A program made the translations under genes and the position numbers. The notes under the pieces were generated by a model that was not told where the DNA came from, searched no databases, and saw only the letters and a program-made list of their open reading frames with translations. From Lepidodermella squamata (Eukaryota; Gastrotricha), in contig JBLDXI010000025.1 in the NCBI GenBank assembly GCA_047495785.1, positions 1,302,001 through 1,366,000 of the forward strand: a DNA stretch of 64,000 nt. Direction: 5' to 3'. This document shows positions 33,142-43,677 of this stretch, in pieces (the stretch's first letter is position 1; every line of letters starts with the position of its first letter).

Positions 33142-34429
33142 TTATGTTGAAATGATGCTGCTTCGCGGTGATTTGCTTGCTGTTAATTGAGCTTTTAGTC
33201 GCAGTATGAGAAACCTAAGAAAAAATGCCGGAATTAGAATACATGGCTGAGTGAAAATTTGCTTACAAAAGGGCAAGCACAATGGCGAAGAGTAACAGAA
33301 ACAGTATCGCAAAAATGCTGCTTAGAACAATGATTACATCCTGTTTCACTGGCGGGCTGACGCTGAGGTATTCGTTTGTTGAATATGGCATAGATGATGC
33401 CTGGAAACTTGTCGCAGTAGTTTCCATTACTTGCAAAGTCGAATCCGACGAATTCTGAAGGATGAATGCTGAACTCGGTAGTGTCGTAGATGCAGGCCTA
33501 TCCATCTCGCAATAGCTATCATTCGCTGCGATTTGATCGAAACTCGGCCCATTGCATAAATCCCCACAGCAGGTGCAAACCTTTTCTGAATCCTCGCCGT
33601 ATTGTTGGTAGAGTTTCATATTACAAGTATCGGCTTGACCAATGACAGATTTAGGCTTGGTTATGCAGCCCCACTGGTAATTCGAAGATTGATTGGAGTA
33701 TGATACATATTTCTAAAAGCACTACAATTTTTAGCAGCCTAGTTGAAGTTGCGTGTTTCATACCAAACAAGTTTGCTTCTCTGTGCAAGGAATAACCACA
33801 GCAGTTGACGGTAAGGCAGAGCTATTTAAGGACTGTGAAGGCACTTTTAACCATAGAATATAACTAAGGGGAAATCTCACGTGATCATTTGATGAGTAGC
33901 ATTTGTGACTGAATACAGGCTCTTCATTGCATTTCTCGTCCATATCCTTCGCGCTGTTGCAAAGATCACCGCAGCATGTGCAGGCCCGTGTGTAGTAGAA
34001 CACGTCATGATCGGGAGAAATTTTAGAGCCTATACCTGTCTCCAGGCTGTCACCGCACTGGAAGCCATCAGACATAAGATTTCCATTCCTAGCGCATCCC
34101 CACTGGAAATAGGTACCATAAACTTTAGGCCCGCTTGCATCGCCAATCACAACTTTTGCATAGACTTTCTGTTTGAGAAAAATAGTAGGTCAATATCGAA
34201 AACTGGTTCGTCTGTTTACCATGCACATGGTTTCATTTTGACCGCAAGTTTTTTTTACAGCATTTTGAGGTAGGCGATTTGATTGTTTCGCGTTTGCTAT
34301 GAAAGATTCGGAGAAGGAGTAGCACTGAAGAGCGTGAGCTGGTGTTACGGAAAAGTAGGTCAAGGCTATAGTAAAGCTGACACTAAATAGGGACATTTTA
34401 GTCCCAGCCCTTTGCGGTCTCCTCTTCAT
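33142..34429 (-). CDS. LYL15: two-module Ly6-like membrane protein with cytoplasmic tail
   Basis: Exons 34220-34429, 33881-34168, 33764-33832, 33267-33712 and 33142-33214 (361 aa, or 350 if the better-placed ATG at 34396, MSLFSVSFTIALTYF, is used). Module A: QCYSFS, LPQNA, QWGC, QCGD, CTCCGDLCN. Module B keeps LPSTAVVIPC, QWGC and CTCCGDLCN, so with LYL14 it preserves the ancestral symmetric form. A Ser/Thr stalk of about 60 residues, a helix (VLSSIFAILFLLLFAIVLAL) and a phase-2 exon with basic tail ILRLKAQLTASKSPRSS follow. It is the rightmost and first-transcribed member of the array. Confidence 0.83.
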
Positions 34430-34906
34430 GAACTTGAATAAATGCTCAAGTGTGCAATTTTTTCCGCTCGATGTGATGAATAGGCGATGATCGATATAAT
34501 GATATCATGGCCGCCCCATGCGGCCACTTAGTCTTAGGGCCGGCGTCATTTTTTCTTGACTGGCACGTGTCTAGAATGACAATACGCTCAATTGCTGTCA
34601 CTAGCGTCATCGCCGCCCGCTTAAATCCCACAGGGGCCGGCGCTGTGTGTCTCACAATGCGGTTATGAAAACGTTATTCACGCGCTAACTTGCACTTACG
34701 CGCGAATGGTTCACCGGTGAGAAATTGAGACGCGAACAAAGGAAACGCGCAGGAATGAATGACTATCTCTAGATAATGACACTCTCATTGTGTGAAATTG
34801 CTTGCATACCTCTGAATGGGCAATTTTCTTCAAAGAATTAGCTAAAAATTCAACCAACACACTACATGAAAATCGATCATTTATTCTTCTCACGCAATGC
34901 ACTTAG
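34430..34906. other. Intergenic between LYL15 and glycosyltransferase
   Basis: Contains a GC-rich stretch around 34500-34640. Short ORFs here have no recognisable motif. Confidence 0.45.
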
Positions 34907-36842
34907 CTATTCCTTGACCAAGTCCTCAAGCCGCAGATCAGCATGCGTCAAGACTATCATAGCGATTTGGTAATAGAACGAGGTTTCATTGTATTTCGCC
35001 AGCTTTTTCTCGCTCTCAAATTCTTCGGGTATAGGATACGTATTGTGAAGCGCGTAAACTTCCCCAGCCGTAAAATTGATAGGAACATTGATTCCCAAAT
35101 TTGTGTAGTCAGCTTTGTATGTCGGGTGGCATGATCGATAGAAGCAGATACCTGTTAAAGATTCTCTCAATAACAGTTCAACAGGTTAGAGAGACTCTAC
35201 CTTGCAAATGAGGCTCTATCAACACGTGATCAGGATAGCATTCATAAGTTTTGTAGTACATGAAAAGGGAATTGTAGAAATAAGGAACCATCCCTATATC
35301 TGCTTTCGCTGACCATTTGAAGTTTCTCATTGATCTCTAAAAAAAGAGAAATAAAATCGATTAAAATTGATTTTAATGTTCAGGTTACTTGAACGTGGTA
35401 GAAATACTTCGAATTAGGCTGAGCTAGCATCACTCCGTTGCTCATGACATCTGGATAGTCTGGATAGCCAACGATGTCGTAACTCAGGACAACTTCGTGA
35501 CGCAGAAGTCTTTCGTCTAGAGGTTTGACGAAAATGGCATCCCAATCAAGGTAGATGCCTCCATAACGGAGGAGAGCTTCCACTCGCCAGACATCGCTGA
35601 TATGAGCTCGGTGATTCACAAGATTGCCAAAAACACTCAGCGGTAGTTGCGTGTCGAGGAAGTGAACCCTATTTTCCCCAAGTTTGAGCAACTTTTGCCA
35701 CCTAGCCCCAGAAGGAGGCTGATCTCCATGAACATAAATCTCAGCCCTGAACAAAACAAAAATCGAGTAAAATACAGCAAAATTTGCGGAACTCGCTTCA
35801 AAACGAAGAGACAGGAAAGCATGCTGAGATAAGCGTCAAATTCAAGAGGAGTCCCAGCTATCCAAATGTAGTGGCAGATAAGCGGGACTTTTGCGTTGTT
35901 TTCTCCGAGTTTTGGAACCATTTCATTCCTGGTGCCGTACATTAGAAGACGAGCGATTTGCGAGACTTGATTCTCGCCCATGAATATATCCTTGGGATAC
36001 ACTTCGACCCCAGGTAAGTATGAATAGCAGAAGTCATCGTCATTTGTTGAGTTGAGTACTCCTTTCTCTATTCTTTTGCAGCTATAGTTTGAGATCGCAC
36101 CCTTTCTATTGACAAAATGAACTTTGTCCCACTCGAATTCTATCGAGTATAAGGTCTCGTTTAATTGATTGCCAGAATCTGCAACGGGGTTGCTCAAATT
36201 CCCTCCGGCAAAGATTATGCCGTTAAGAGGTACCACAAAGCCACCACCTTCTTCCATTATTTTTCGAACATATCTCTCATAAGTTGGCGGGGATGTTTTG
36301 TAGTCCGCAGTCAAAAATGGGATGGTATCGAGAGCCTCCTCCCACCAATGATGATAGCAAGACTTATCCGGTACGGGCTCTTCAGGCATATGGATAACAA
36401 TCTGGTCTGGTTGAAGAAATCTGAGCGCACTCAAAACGCTGAGGTAGTTTTTGAATGTAAATTTTCGCGATTTTTCCGTCGATACGAAATGAACGACTCG
36501 CTTGAGATTGTATTGATTGACTAGCTTTGAGGACTGATAACTGCCTAGTTGATGACTGGACCAGCGCTCGATCGACCGACAGCCAGGGAATTTGAACTCT
36601 TTTCTGGCCTCATCCAAACGCTGCTTCTTCTCTCCCTCTGATAAAGTTGTTGTAGTCGAAGGGATTGTTGACGAGGTAGATGACGTTGATTGTTCTGTCG
36701 TAGTTGAAGTCGAGCAAGCGGGACAAGCAAAGCGCCCGCAGTAATCGAGGGCTTGTTCCAGCTCGTCATACCGCAAAATGCTGAAAATCACCAGGGCGAG
36801 TAGAATAACAAGCCCGACGGCGATTATCGTAAATTTTCTCAT
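34907..36842 (-). CDS. Type II membrane glycosyltransferase, GT32-like, two-domain
   Basis: Exons 35793-36842, 35389-35746, 35201-35336 and 34907-35151. A short cytoplasmic N-terminus and a helix (IIAVGLVILLALVIFSIL) followed by a Thr/Ser-rich stem mark a Golgi type II protein. The C-terminal half carries the donor-sugar-binding signature of sugar transferases with DXD motif: YGGIYLDWDAIFVKPL, preceded by ICHYIWIAGTPLEF and VHGDQPPSG. The N-terminal half looks like a second, degraded copy (VVHFVSTEKS..., LRFLQPDQIVIHMPEEPV, EEGGGFVVPLNGIIFAGG) in which the DWD is gone. The exon 1/exon 2 junction is a problem: the GT...AG boundaries (35747-35792) join out of frame by one base, although the residues on both sides fit the family (VLKR then AEIYVHGD). 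This could be non-canonical splicing, a sequence error or a frameshift. Substrate unknown. Confidence 0.75.
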
Positions 36843-37246
36843 GCCTTTTTCATGTCATTATTTCGAAACTAAGACCAATGAAAAATAATTGATGCATTGA
36901 TGGATATTGCGTAAAATATTAAAACGAGAATAAATCGTGCCTCTAGCTATTGGAAACTCAATGTGTTTCATAATCCGGATTATACATTTTGACTTTTGCT
37001 GTGGTGACTTTTGCACGAAACTTGAGCAAAACTTGCGGCTAATAGTCGTTCAATGCTGGTTGCACTTTCCTTTTCTAGTAGGGAATTGAGCGAAAAATTG
37101 GGGAATGCATGTTTACATTATTGACAGCATCTTAAATGTGAATGATCATAATAAAAGGCAACCGATAAATGGGAAATTGCAATAAATATTTAATTCAAGT
37201 TGATTTTATCATCGATCTCTAGCTTTGTTCTCTTTATAGTACATAT
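36843..37246. other. Intergenic between glycosyltransferase and VWL1
   Basis: AT-rich, no gene seen; includes the VWL1 3' end and the glycosyltransferase promoter. Confidence 0.45.
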
Positions 37247-38066
37247 TTAAGAAGTTTGCCGGGGCTGGCTTTGCTGCTGGTTCTGGCTCGGCATGATTCC
37301 TACAAAAGTAGCCTGATATCCCATAGGAGGCCGTGGAATTCCGGCTAGCGGAACTGGCGGAGCACCTGGGGATGGTGCTAATTTTGTTGGGCATATCGTG
37401 TCCAGCAAAGCATTCCCAACAACGTCGCGGTTTGACTTGGGAATCACGCTGTTGCTGAACTCTCGAACATTAGCAATTGAGCCAGTTATGCGGACCCAGC
37501 TGACATATTGGTAGCCTCTTCCAAAGAGAACGACCGAGATAGAAGCGCCCAGGAATCTCAGCCTTGAAGACTCCGCTTCAGCATATGATTGGTTGTAGGG
37601 CGAACTGCCTGCGAAGATGAACACAGAAACTCTTTTTCCATCGGTGTGGCCATTTTCGGGGATCAAAACCTGTGAAATCATAGTAATTCCATCGTCTCCC
37701 ATAGAGAGATAGCCTTACCTTAGTCCTTACTTCCTCCAAGGCACGGCCCAGATCTCCGTATTTGCCCAAGTCTTCGGTTGAAAGACTTGTGAAGTCGATC
37801 TGGCCGTTATCTCCGTCAAATTGAGATAACTTAGGGTCATTCAGGTGACTTATAACACGAGGTCGCATAGCGTACTCAACAAGCGCTGACTTTATCCAGT
37901 AACGCAAATTCAACTGAGCCATACGACTGATCAATGGCCGGACGTAATTCTCGTAACTATGTGCTGTGAAGTGGGCCCGATCAATCAGAAAAACGGCTTC
38001 GCCTTCACATTGCTGCTGGGAGTTAACCATCCCATAGCTTACAACGAAAATAACAAATTTCAGCAT
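37247..38066 (-). CDS. VWL1: secreted vWA-like protein lacking MIDAS residues
   Basis: Exons 37719-38066 and 37247-37669 (256 aa). Signal peptide MLKFVIFVVSYGMVNS. The fold order matches a von Willebrand A domain: first strand EAVFLIDRAHF, an amphipathic helix, LSTEDLGKYGDLGRALEEV, then strand VSVFIFAGSSP and SVVLFGRGY. The DxSxS metal motif reads DRAHF, and the third metal ligand Asp in the TDG position is FAG. So it should not bind divalent metal as integrins do. The C-terminal extension is Pro- and Gln-rich (PPVPLAGIPRPP, QNQQQSQPRQ). Leftmost of seven tandem paralogues; the intron is always at the same place before the second half. Confidence 0.8.
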
Positions 38067-38203
38067 GTTATATTACATGAAAGGAATGACTAGGAAGATG
38101 TGAGCATTTGACGCTCACAGGTCAATGACTTCGCACTGGTAAAAGTATCAACATTGCACTAGGAATGTGTTTATTCATCATTCATCATCGGAAATAATGA
38201 GTG

Positions 38204-39094
38204 TTAAGGCTGGGTATCTTGAGCCTGGCGTATGGCTTGAGCAGGCGGACGGGCAAGAGGCTGCTGGACAATCTGAGGTGGTTGTTGCAGAAAAGACAAA
38301 GGCCTGTTAGATAACTGAACCAAATTAGGAGCAACAGGGCCAGATAAGGGGAAAACGCTGTTGCGTCTAGCATTCTCCGCATCGCGTCGGCTTTCGTCAT
38401 CTGCAGCTGCAATACCACGGCAAGCTGAACGGAAGAGAATCCGTGAGAAAGTCTCAACATTTTCGACGTAGTTGTTCGGAAAAGCCATGACATTCATAGG
38501 CCCGCTTGAGATTAGAAGCCAGTCATTTGGATCGGCGCCTATGCCAAATAGAGCCACGCTGATGGTTGTTCCATTTTCTTTCAGATCTCTGGCCGTTTGC
38601 TCTGCGATTGCAAAATCAGTAGGGTTAGTTCCAGCAAAAATGACCACAAATACAGATGCTGAATAGTCGTGGCCGTTAGTTAAAACCTGGGGAAAATTGG
38701 ACATTTTTTATCTTCTTAGAAAATTATGTAATTGATTTGAAACCTGATCCCTAATCATTTCAAGAGCTGTTCCAACGTCTGATGCCACTCCGATGTCAGT
38801 GGTGGTCAAAGAGAATTTTTGCAGCCGTCCATTCGTGACGTTGAACAGGTCTTTATCGAGTTGAGCCCGCAGAACACTATTAGTAGCGTACTCAATCATC
38901 GCAAAGGCTCCATCGAGGCCTGCTAACTTATTAGCCAGGGCGATAATGCTTGGGCTGATTATAACATCGTAGTTGAGAGCTGTGAAGTAAGACCGATCGA
39001 GCACGAATACCACCTCGGGCTTGCAGTTCGGCAGCGTTTGAGCCTGGTGGCTACTTCCTGCGAAGATTGCTATCAAAAGTATCAGGTAAATCAT
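38204..39094 (-). CDS. VWL2: secreted vWA-like protein
   Basis: Exons 38744-39094 and 38204-38686 (277 aa), start 39094, signal peptide MIYLILLIAIFAGSSHQAQ. vWA-like core: PEVVFVLDRSYFTAL, TTTDIGVASDVGTALEMI, then VFVVIFAGTNP and ISVALFGIG. MIDAS is lost in the same way as in VWL1 (DRSYF; FAG). The C-terminal 50 residues are rich in Pro and Gln (FLQQPPQIVQQPLARPP). The donor at the intron is GTTTCA, a weak match. It follows VWL1 by about 140 bp, close enough for co-transcription. Confidence 0.8.
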
Positions 39095-39413
39095 GCTTGC
39101 TTAAAATATGATATTCAAAACAAATGTTTACTAACATTTTCAACGGGAAGCGTGCTTTTACTCAGTGTAAACTCATTCACCCAGGTGGCGCTTTTTAATA
39201 AGGCGGCAAACATTTTTACTCGTGTTATATCTTCCTTATAAGAAAGGGTTGAGCTATCAATGAAAATAAACAAAATTGATTGGTTTTTGATTCTCGCTCT
39301 TTGGGCAGTTTTTTGTGAGTAATTGAATGGCGATTCAGAGCAAATGAATACGCTCCATCTCAATAGCTGGGTAAAAGTAGCTACTAGTTTTAACTACTAC
39401 TTCTTTTAGCAAG
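39095..39413. other. Divergent promoter interval
   Basis: Lies between the 5' ends of VWL2 (minus) and the ankyrin-like gene (plus). ORFs here have no family feature. Confidence 0.4.
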
Positions 39414-39833
39414 ATGGGTGCACTCCATTCTCAATATCGCCATGAAGAACTGAAGCAAGCAATCACCGATCTGGGCATTTTCACTGCAAAATCGTCGCTT
39501 TTTCCTCCCGAGGTCTCTTGAAACTAATAAATTACTATCATTAAAAATGTCCCTTCTTTTTAGAATACCCTCGACCGATATGCTCAGCATCTTCATCGTA
39601 GTGTGAAATGCGGAAATTTAGCGATGGTTAAAACGATTCTGTGGGACTTTGAACGGAACTATTGTGACAAAACCTCGGCATTTACACGACTTCGAATCTC
39701 AGCTTTGCTAAACAGAATTCCAAGCTGCGCTAGTCAAAATGCTGTTTTAGAGTCCATCTCGCAAGGACGCGTTGACATCGCGAAATACCTCATATCGCAT
39801 TGTGATGGCTATCAATCATCTCGTTTAGTTTAG
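39414..39833 (+). CDS. Small ankyrin-like protein with myristoylation motif
   Basis: Two exons, 39414-39512 and 39564-39833, phase-0 join (donor GTCTCT is weak, acceptor CTTTTTAG good), 122 aa. The start MGALHS fits an N-myristoylation signal. After an N-terminal helix come two ankyrin-like half motifs: GNLAMVKTILWDF (about residues 48-60) and GRVDIAKYLISH (about 99-110). There is too little for a stable ankyrin stack, so it may be a decayed fragment of a larger ankyrin gene. The plus-strand orientation opposes every VWL neighbour. AATAAA occurs near 39858. Confidence 0.5.
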
Positions 39834-40262
39834 ATCTTGATTGTCTAGTGATAATGTAATAAATGTTTTATACGTGAAGAATGGCCTAGTTTAAAGGAAC
39901 AATGGCTAGCTTTTGTTAAATCCTCACAGGTGCATTGCCATACCTGTTGCACTTCAACTCGGTGCAATTGTTACAAAGATAGATTAGCTGGTACAACAAA
40001 AGAAAACCGCAGTCATCATCCGGTGGACACCATTTATTGTTCAATATCAGATTTTAGACAAAAAGTACTGTTACTGTTGTGCCTTTTAGTTACATTTTTT
40101 CCTTCATTGTTCTCAAAAAAATATTTGAATAGCAATAATATCCTAGTCATGGCAGTTAACATTTGGCTGAAGATGATGATTTTACTGTGTTGATAATAGT
40201 TTATCATTCAGATGATTTACATTGCATAGGACAGGTTTCTACGAAAGATCAGCCTTGGACAA
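39834..40262. other. Interval with possible Ly6-like exon on plus strand
   Basis: After an acceptor-like CCTCACAG, an open plus-strand frame (39930-40193) reads HCHTCCTSTRCNCYKD and later a hydrophobic run VLLLLCLLVTFFPSLF. This is reminiscent of the last Cys block plus anchor of a Ly6-type domain. No upstream exon carrying the rest was found, so I list it as a possible gene fragment only. Confidence 0.3.
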
Positions 40263-41161
40263 TCAACGGCGAGCTCCGAAGTTGGGGAAGTTGAACGGGA
40301 ATCCGTTGCCGAAGTTAAACTGGCCGAGTCCTTGCGGGACCTGTGGGACTCGCGGGACCTGAGGAACAGCGGGCACTTGGGGAACTGGGGGAGGAGGAGG
40401 AGGAGCGGGCCTGTTGATAGACGGGCTGTCCTTTGACCTGTAACCGCTGTTGCCAGGGCAGAGAAGGTTGAAAATGGTGGCAGCAACCGCCTGAGGATTG
40501 TTGATCTTGTTCTCCGGGTACTGAGTAAGGAGACCCAGCGCGGATGGGATGCGAACCCAGGATGAGAGAAGGTTGGTGCCAGTTCCGAAAAGGCGGACGC
40601 TGATTGTGTTGTTCGGGTTCTTCTTCCAGCCCTCAGCGACCTCATCAGCAGCGGTCTGGTTGAAAGGATTGCTTCCGGCGAGGATGAAGATAACAGCACG
40701 GCGGCTGGCATCGTGACCAGTATCGGGTTGGAAGACCTTGAAATTCAAAAAAAGTTGACCTAATTTTTTAGAACTTTCATAAAATTTAATACCTGACCAT
40801 CAGCATCACCAAGAGCCTCGGCGAGGAGGGCTTCATCTCCGAGATCCTGGGTGGAAACGGTGAACGTGCTGATGGCGGTGTTGTCTCGCTTGAGAACGGC
40901 TCGCGGGTCAGTCAGAGGCCATGTAACGTTGGTCTCATTGGCGAACTCGAGGAAGGTGATTTTAACATCAGCCCATGTGTCGTTAACAATGTTGGTCAGG
41001 GCCTTGAGGGTGGGCGTGAAGGCGGTGGTGAACGTATCCGCTGTGAAGTAGGTACGATCGACGACGAAGACGCCATCCGCTTTGCACGTGGCCTTAGATT
41101 GGGCACTGACCGAGCAAACAGCGAGGGCCGCTACAGCTGCAACAGCTAACCAGCGAGCCAT
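40263..41161 (-). CDS. VWL3: secreted vWA-like protein with Pro-rich tail
   Basis: Exons 40793-41161 and 40263-40736 (280 aa). ATG at 41161 gives signal peptide MARWLAVAAVAALAVCSVSA; the frame is open further upstream but without reason to use it. vWA core: DGVFVVDRTYFTAD, VSTQDLGDEALLAEAL, RAVIFILAGSNP, ISVRLFGTG. The tail has a run of eight prolines or near (APPPPPPPV) followed by repeated PQVP units and ends FNFPNFGARR. Coding GC content is higher than in its neighbours. GATA site at 41381-41387, about 220 bp upstream. Confidence 0.82.
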
Positions 41162-42728
41162 TCTATACGAGATTTTATTTTGATATGTGTTATCAACAGA
41201 CTTAGAAAATAAGAATTGACAGGCAAATGAATTCTCGTAGGCTGGCCGTCGGGCTTTTAAGGCTTTAACTCGACAACGCACTCGGCTGTACAACGTCAAT
41301 TTACGACGCTCGGCAGAATATTTCTGCCGGTCGCGGCTTGTGTTTTCATCAGCATCATTTGTTTAACACGCCGCTCGAGGCTTATCTATCATGTCATCAG
41401 CGCATGCATCGCGGGCAATCGTTTTTTTCTACGTGTTTTTTCATCTCTTAACAGATGTTAAATCTTGTAGATCTTGTAGAGATACGCGCCAGCCTCTTTT
41501 TTTAATTGCCATCGTGATGATGACAGCACCCGGCGACCATTGCCCGCGCTCGGCGCTCGGCCGCTCAGGCCAGCCGGTGCTCGGCGTTCAACGAGGATTA
41601 ATGAAGGCGGCACGCTGTTGTGTTGAAGAGATAGTGGCCTTTGATTATCGCGCAAACCATCTACACGAATCTCTTGACTTTTGCGCCGACTCAGGTGCTC
41701 GTAAATGTGATCTGGTAATTTAACAGTTATAAATATTTTAGTCATTTTAAAACATGTTGCCATAAAGGATGCGTAACGTGGGAGACTGCTGGTAAGAACA
41801 GACGCTTTTAAGATAAGCAAATTCTAGAAAATTGTGAATCACCTACCAACTTTTTGGTAAATGAGCGCTTCTGTGGCCTGAACGGGTGTTTAAATAGACC
41901 TGGTCATGTGAGAGAAGCATAACGTGGGCGTAACAGCCGCAGGCTTATAAGGAAGCCATCTTGTCGTTTTTTTACGGTGCCGTAATCTCGGTCGCATTTG
42001 ACAAGCCTTTAGTGAGATCAGAAAGGAATGTTCTGGATACGGTTTTTATGTGCAGCTACAACCCGAAACCTTGGCTTACAACTACGCTTAGCAAACCTGT
42101 CTAAAAATATATTATCGGCCTTCTTCACGCCAAGTTGGAAGTTCATGCCGAATCTATATTTTCTCCGGTTGACAATTTCGCTGCAAGCAGCTTTCCAAAC
42201 GTATAAGCTATCAATTCGATTTACAACCCTGATTATCTAAGGCTCCCTCTGATTACTCTGTAAAACGTTATGAGAAGTACAAAAGATAGCAGAGAGCACG
42301 GTGCCCAAGCACAACTCGCTCACCTGTATCGTTTGTGTTTGCTTGGTTGCTTCACTCCGGCTTCGTTTATAGAGTTTCAATTTGTCTTATGCTATTACGG
42401 ATTACTGAGTGGCTGGATGATTGCTGATGCCTGATTTAATGTTTGAGTTGATGTAAGTCGGTGCAATTCTGAGCGTAGGCTCGCATTTCGAAAAATTCAT
42501 AATTCCAGCAGGGTTGGCTGGGCCTTCTTTTGGCTTATTGCCCTTAACGGTTCATTCGGATACGAGAAAAATGCGTAAATGGTTGGTTTTAGGTTTTATA
42601 AAGACGTTCGACAGCGACTTTCACCGCCTGCTTCCATGCAGTTGTAATTATTTATTCACAACATAAATATTGACAGCTAAAAAATTCCTTTTGATAAATA
42701 ATTCGAGGTAGAAATTTGATTAGCAACC
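41162..42728. other. Long interval between VWL3 and VWL4
   Basis: About 1.5 kb. Plus-strand ORFs at 41391-41723 and 42028-42240 lack family features and splice support. VWL3 regulatory sequence is expected on the left side. No repeat structure identified by eye. Confidence 0.45.
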
Positions 42729-43677
42729 CTATCCAAAGATTGGTGGACGAGTACGAGCGTTGCGGCGTTCTTCCGCAATGCGATCCTTGATTTCCTTCAT
42801 CTTATCGAAAGATTCGCCGCAGGCATTCTTGAACAAATTCTGAGCTGCATCGTCATCACCCGGAAACACGCTGGTGCTCGCCGTTTTGACATAGTCAGCG
42901 CCAAAATTCTTCCACTTGTTCTCGGTTCTCGCGTTAGCCGTACGGCTTCTTTCGTCGCTTTGCTGGCGGCCGAACAGAACAATTTGGAGGAATGACTTTG
43001 GCAAAGCTTTGACAGCGCTGATCGATTCCTGGAGAGCAGCCTCGTCCTGAGGATCGCTGGAACCAGCTAAAACCCAAACGAGATTGCTTCGATCTTCAGT
43101 GGAGCTTGCCTAAAGAGGGATGAAAGAGGGATGAAAGCATAATTTTCTATTAATCTTTACTTACCAGGTCAGCGGCAGCCTTAATACCAGCGGCCGGGTC
43201 TGAGGGCCCGCCAAGATCGGCAGGGTTCAGGTTCATTTTGAGTAGAGCAGCATTAGCGGGGTCCAACACGTTGTTATTATCAAGGTTCTGAGCAACAACG
43301 GCAGTGGCGCCGTATTGGACAATACCAACGAAGACCTCGGCATTTATGTCTGCAAGAGTGTCCTTGTTCTTTGTGAGAAGAGCTTGAAGAGTGGGTTTGA
43401 TCTGGCGATTGAACGCAGAACTGGGGAAGAAGTTGCGGTCGATAACAATGACGACGTTAGCCTTACACGAAGGAATCTCAGGGCTGGTGGTTTTGGGTTT
43501 TACAGTTGTGACTGCGGCAGTTGTCACTGCCCTTGCTGTGGTAGTGGCTGGAGCTGTTGTTGGTACTGCTGTTGTAGTTGGTGCTGCTGTTGAGACTGCC
43601 GCAGTCGTAGCATCCTGCGCCAAGGCAAAAGATGTGCAAGCCACAGCGACACCAGCTAGAATCATAGCAAACCTCAT
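42729..43677 (-). CDS. VWL4: secreted vWA-like protein with Thr/Ala-rich stem
   Basis: Exons 43165-43677 and 42729-43109 (297 aa). Start at 43677 (MRFAMILAGVAVACTSFAL) preferred over an in-frame Met eight codons upstream. A Thr/Ala/Pro stem (TTTAVPTTAPATTTARAV), likely O-glycosylated, separates the signal peptide from the domain. Core: ANVVIVIDRNFFPSSAF, IVQYGATA, NPADLGGPSDPAAGI, then NLVWVLAGSSDP and FLQIVLFGRQQ. C-terminus is a charged helix (EIKDRIAEERRNARTRPP). Very similar to VWL5, including the promoter. Confidence 0.83.
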
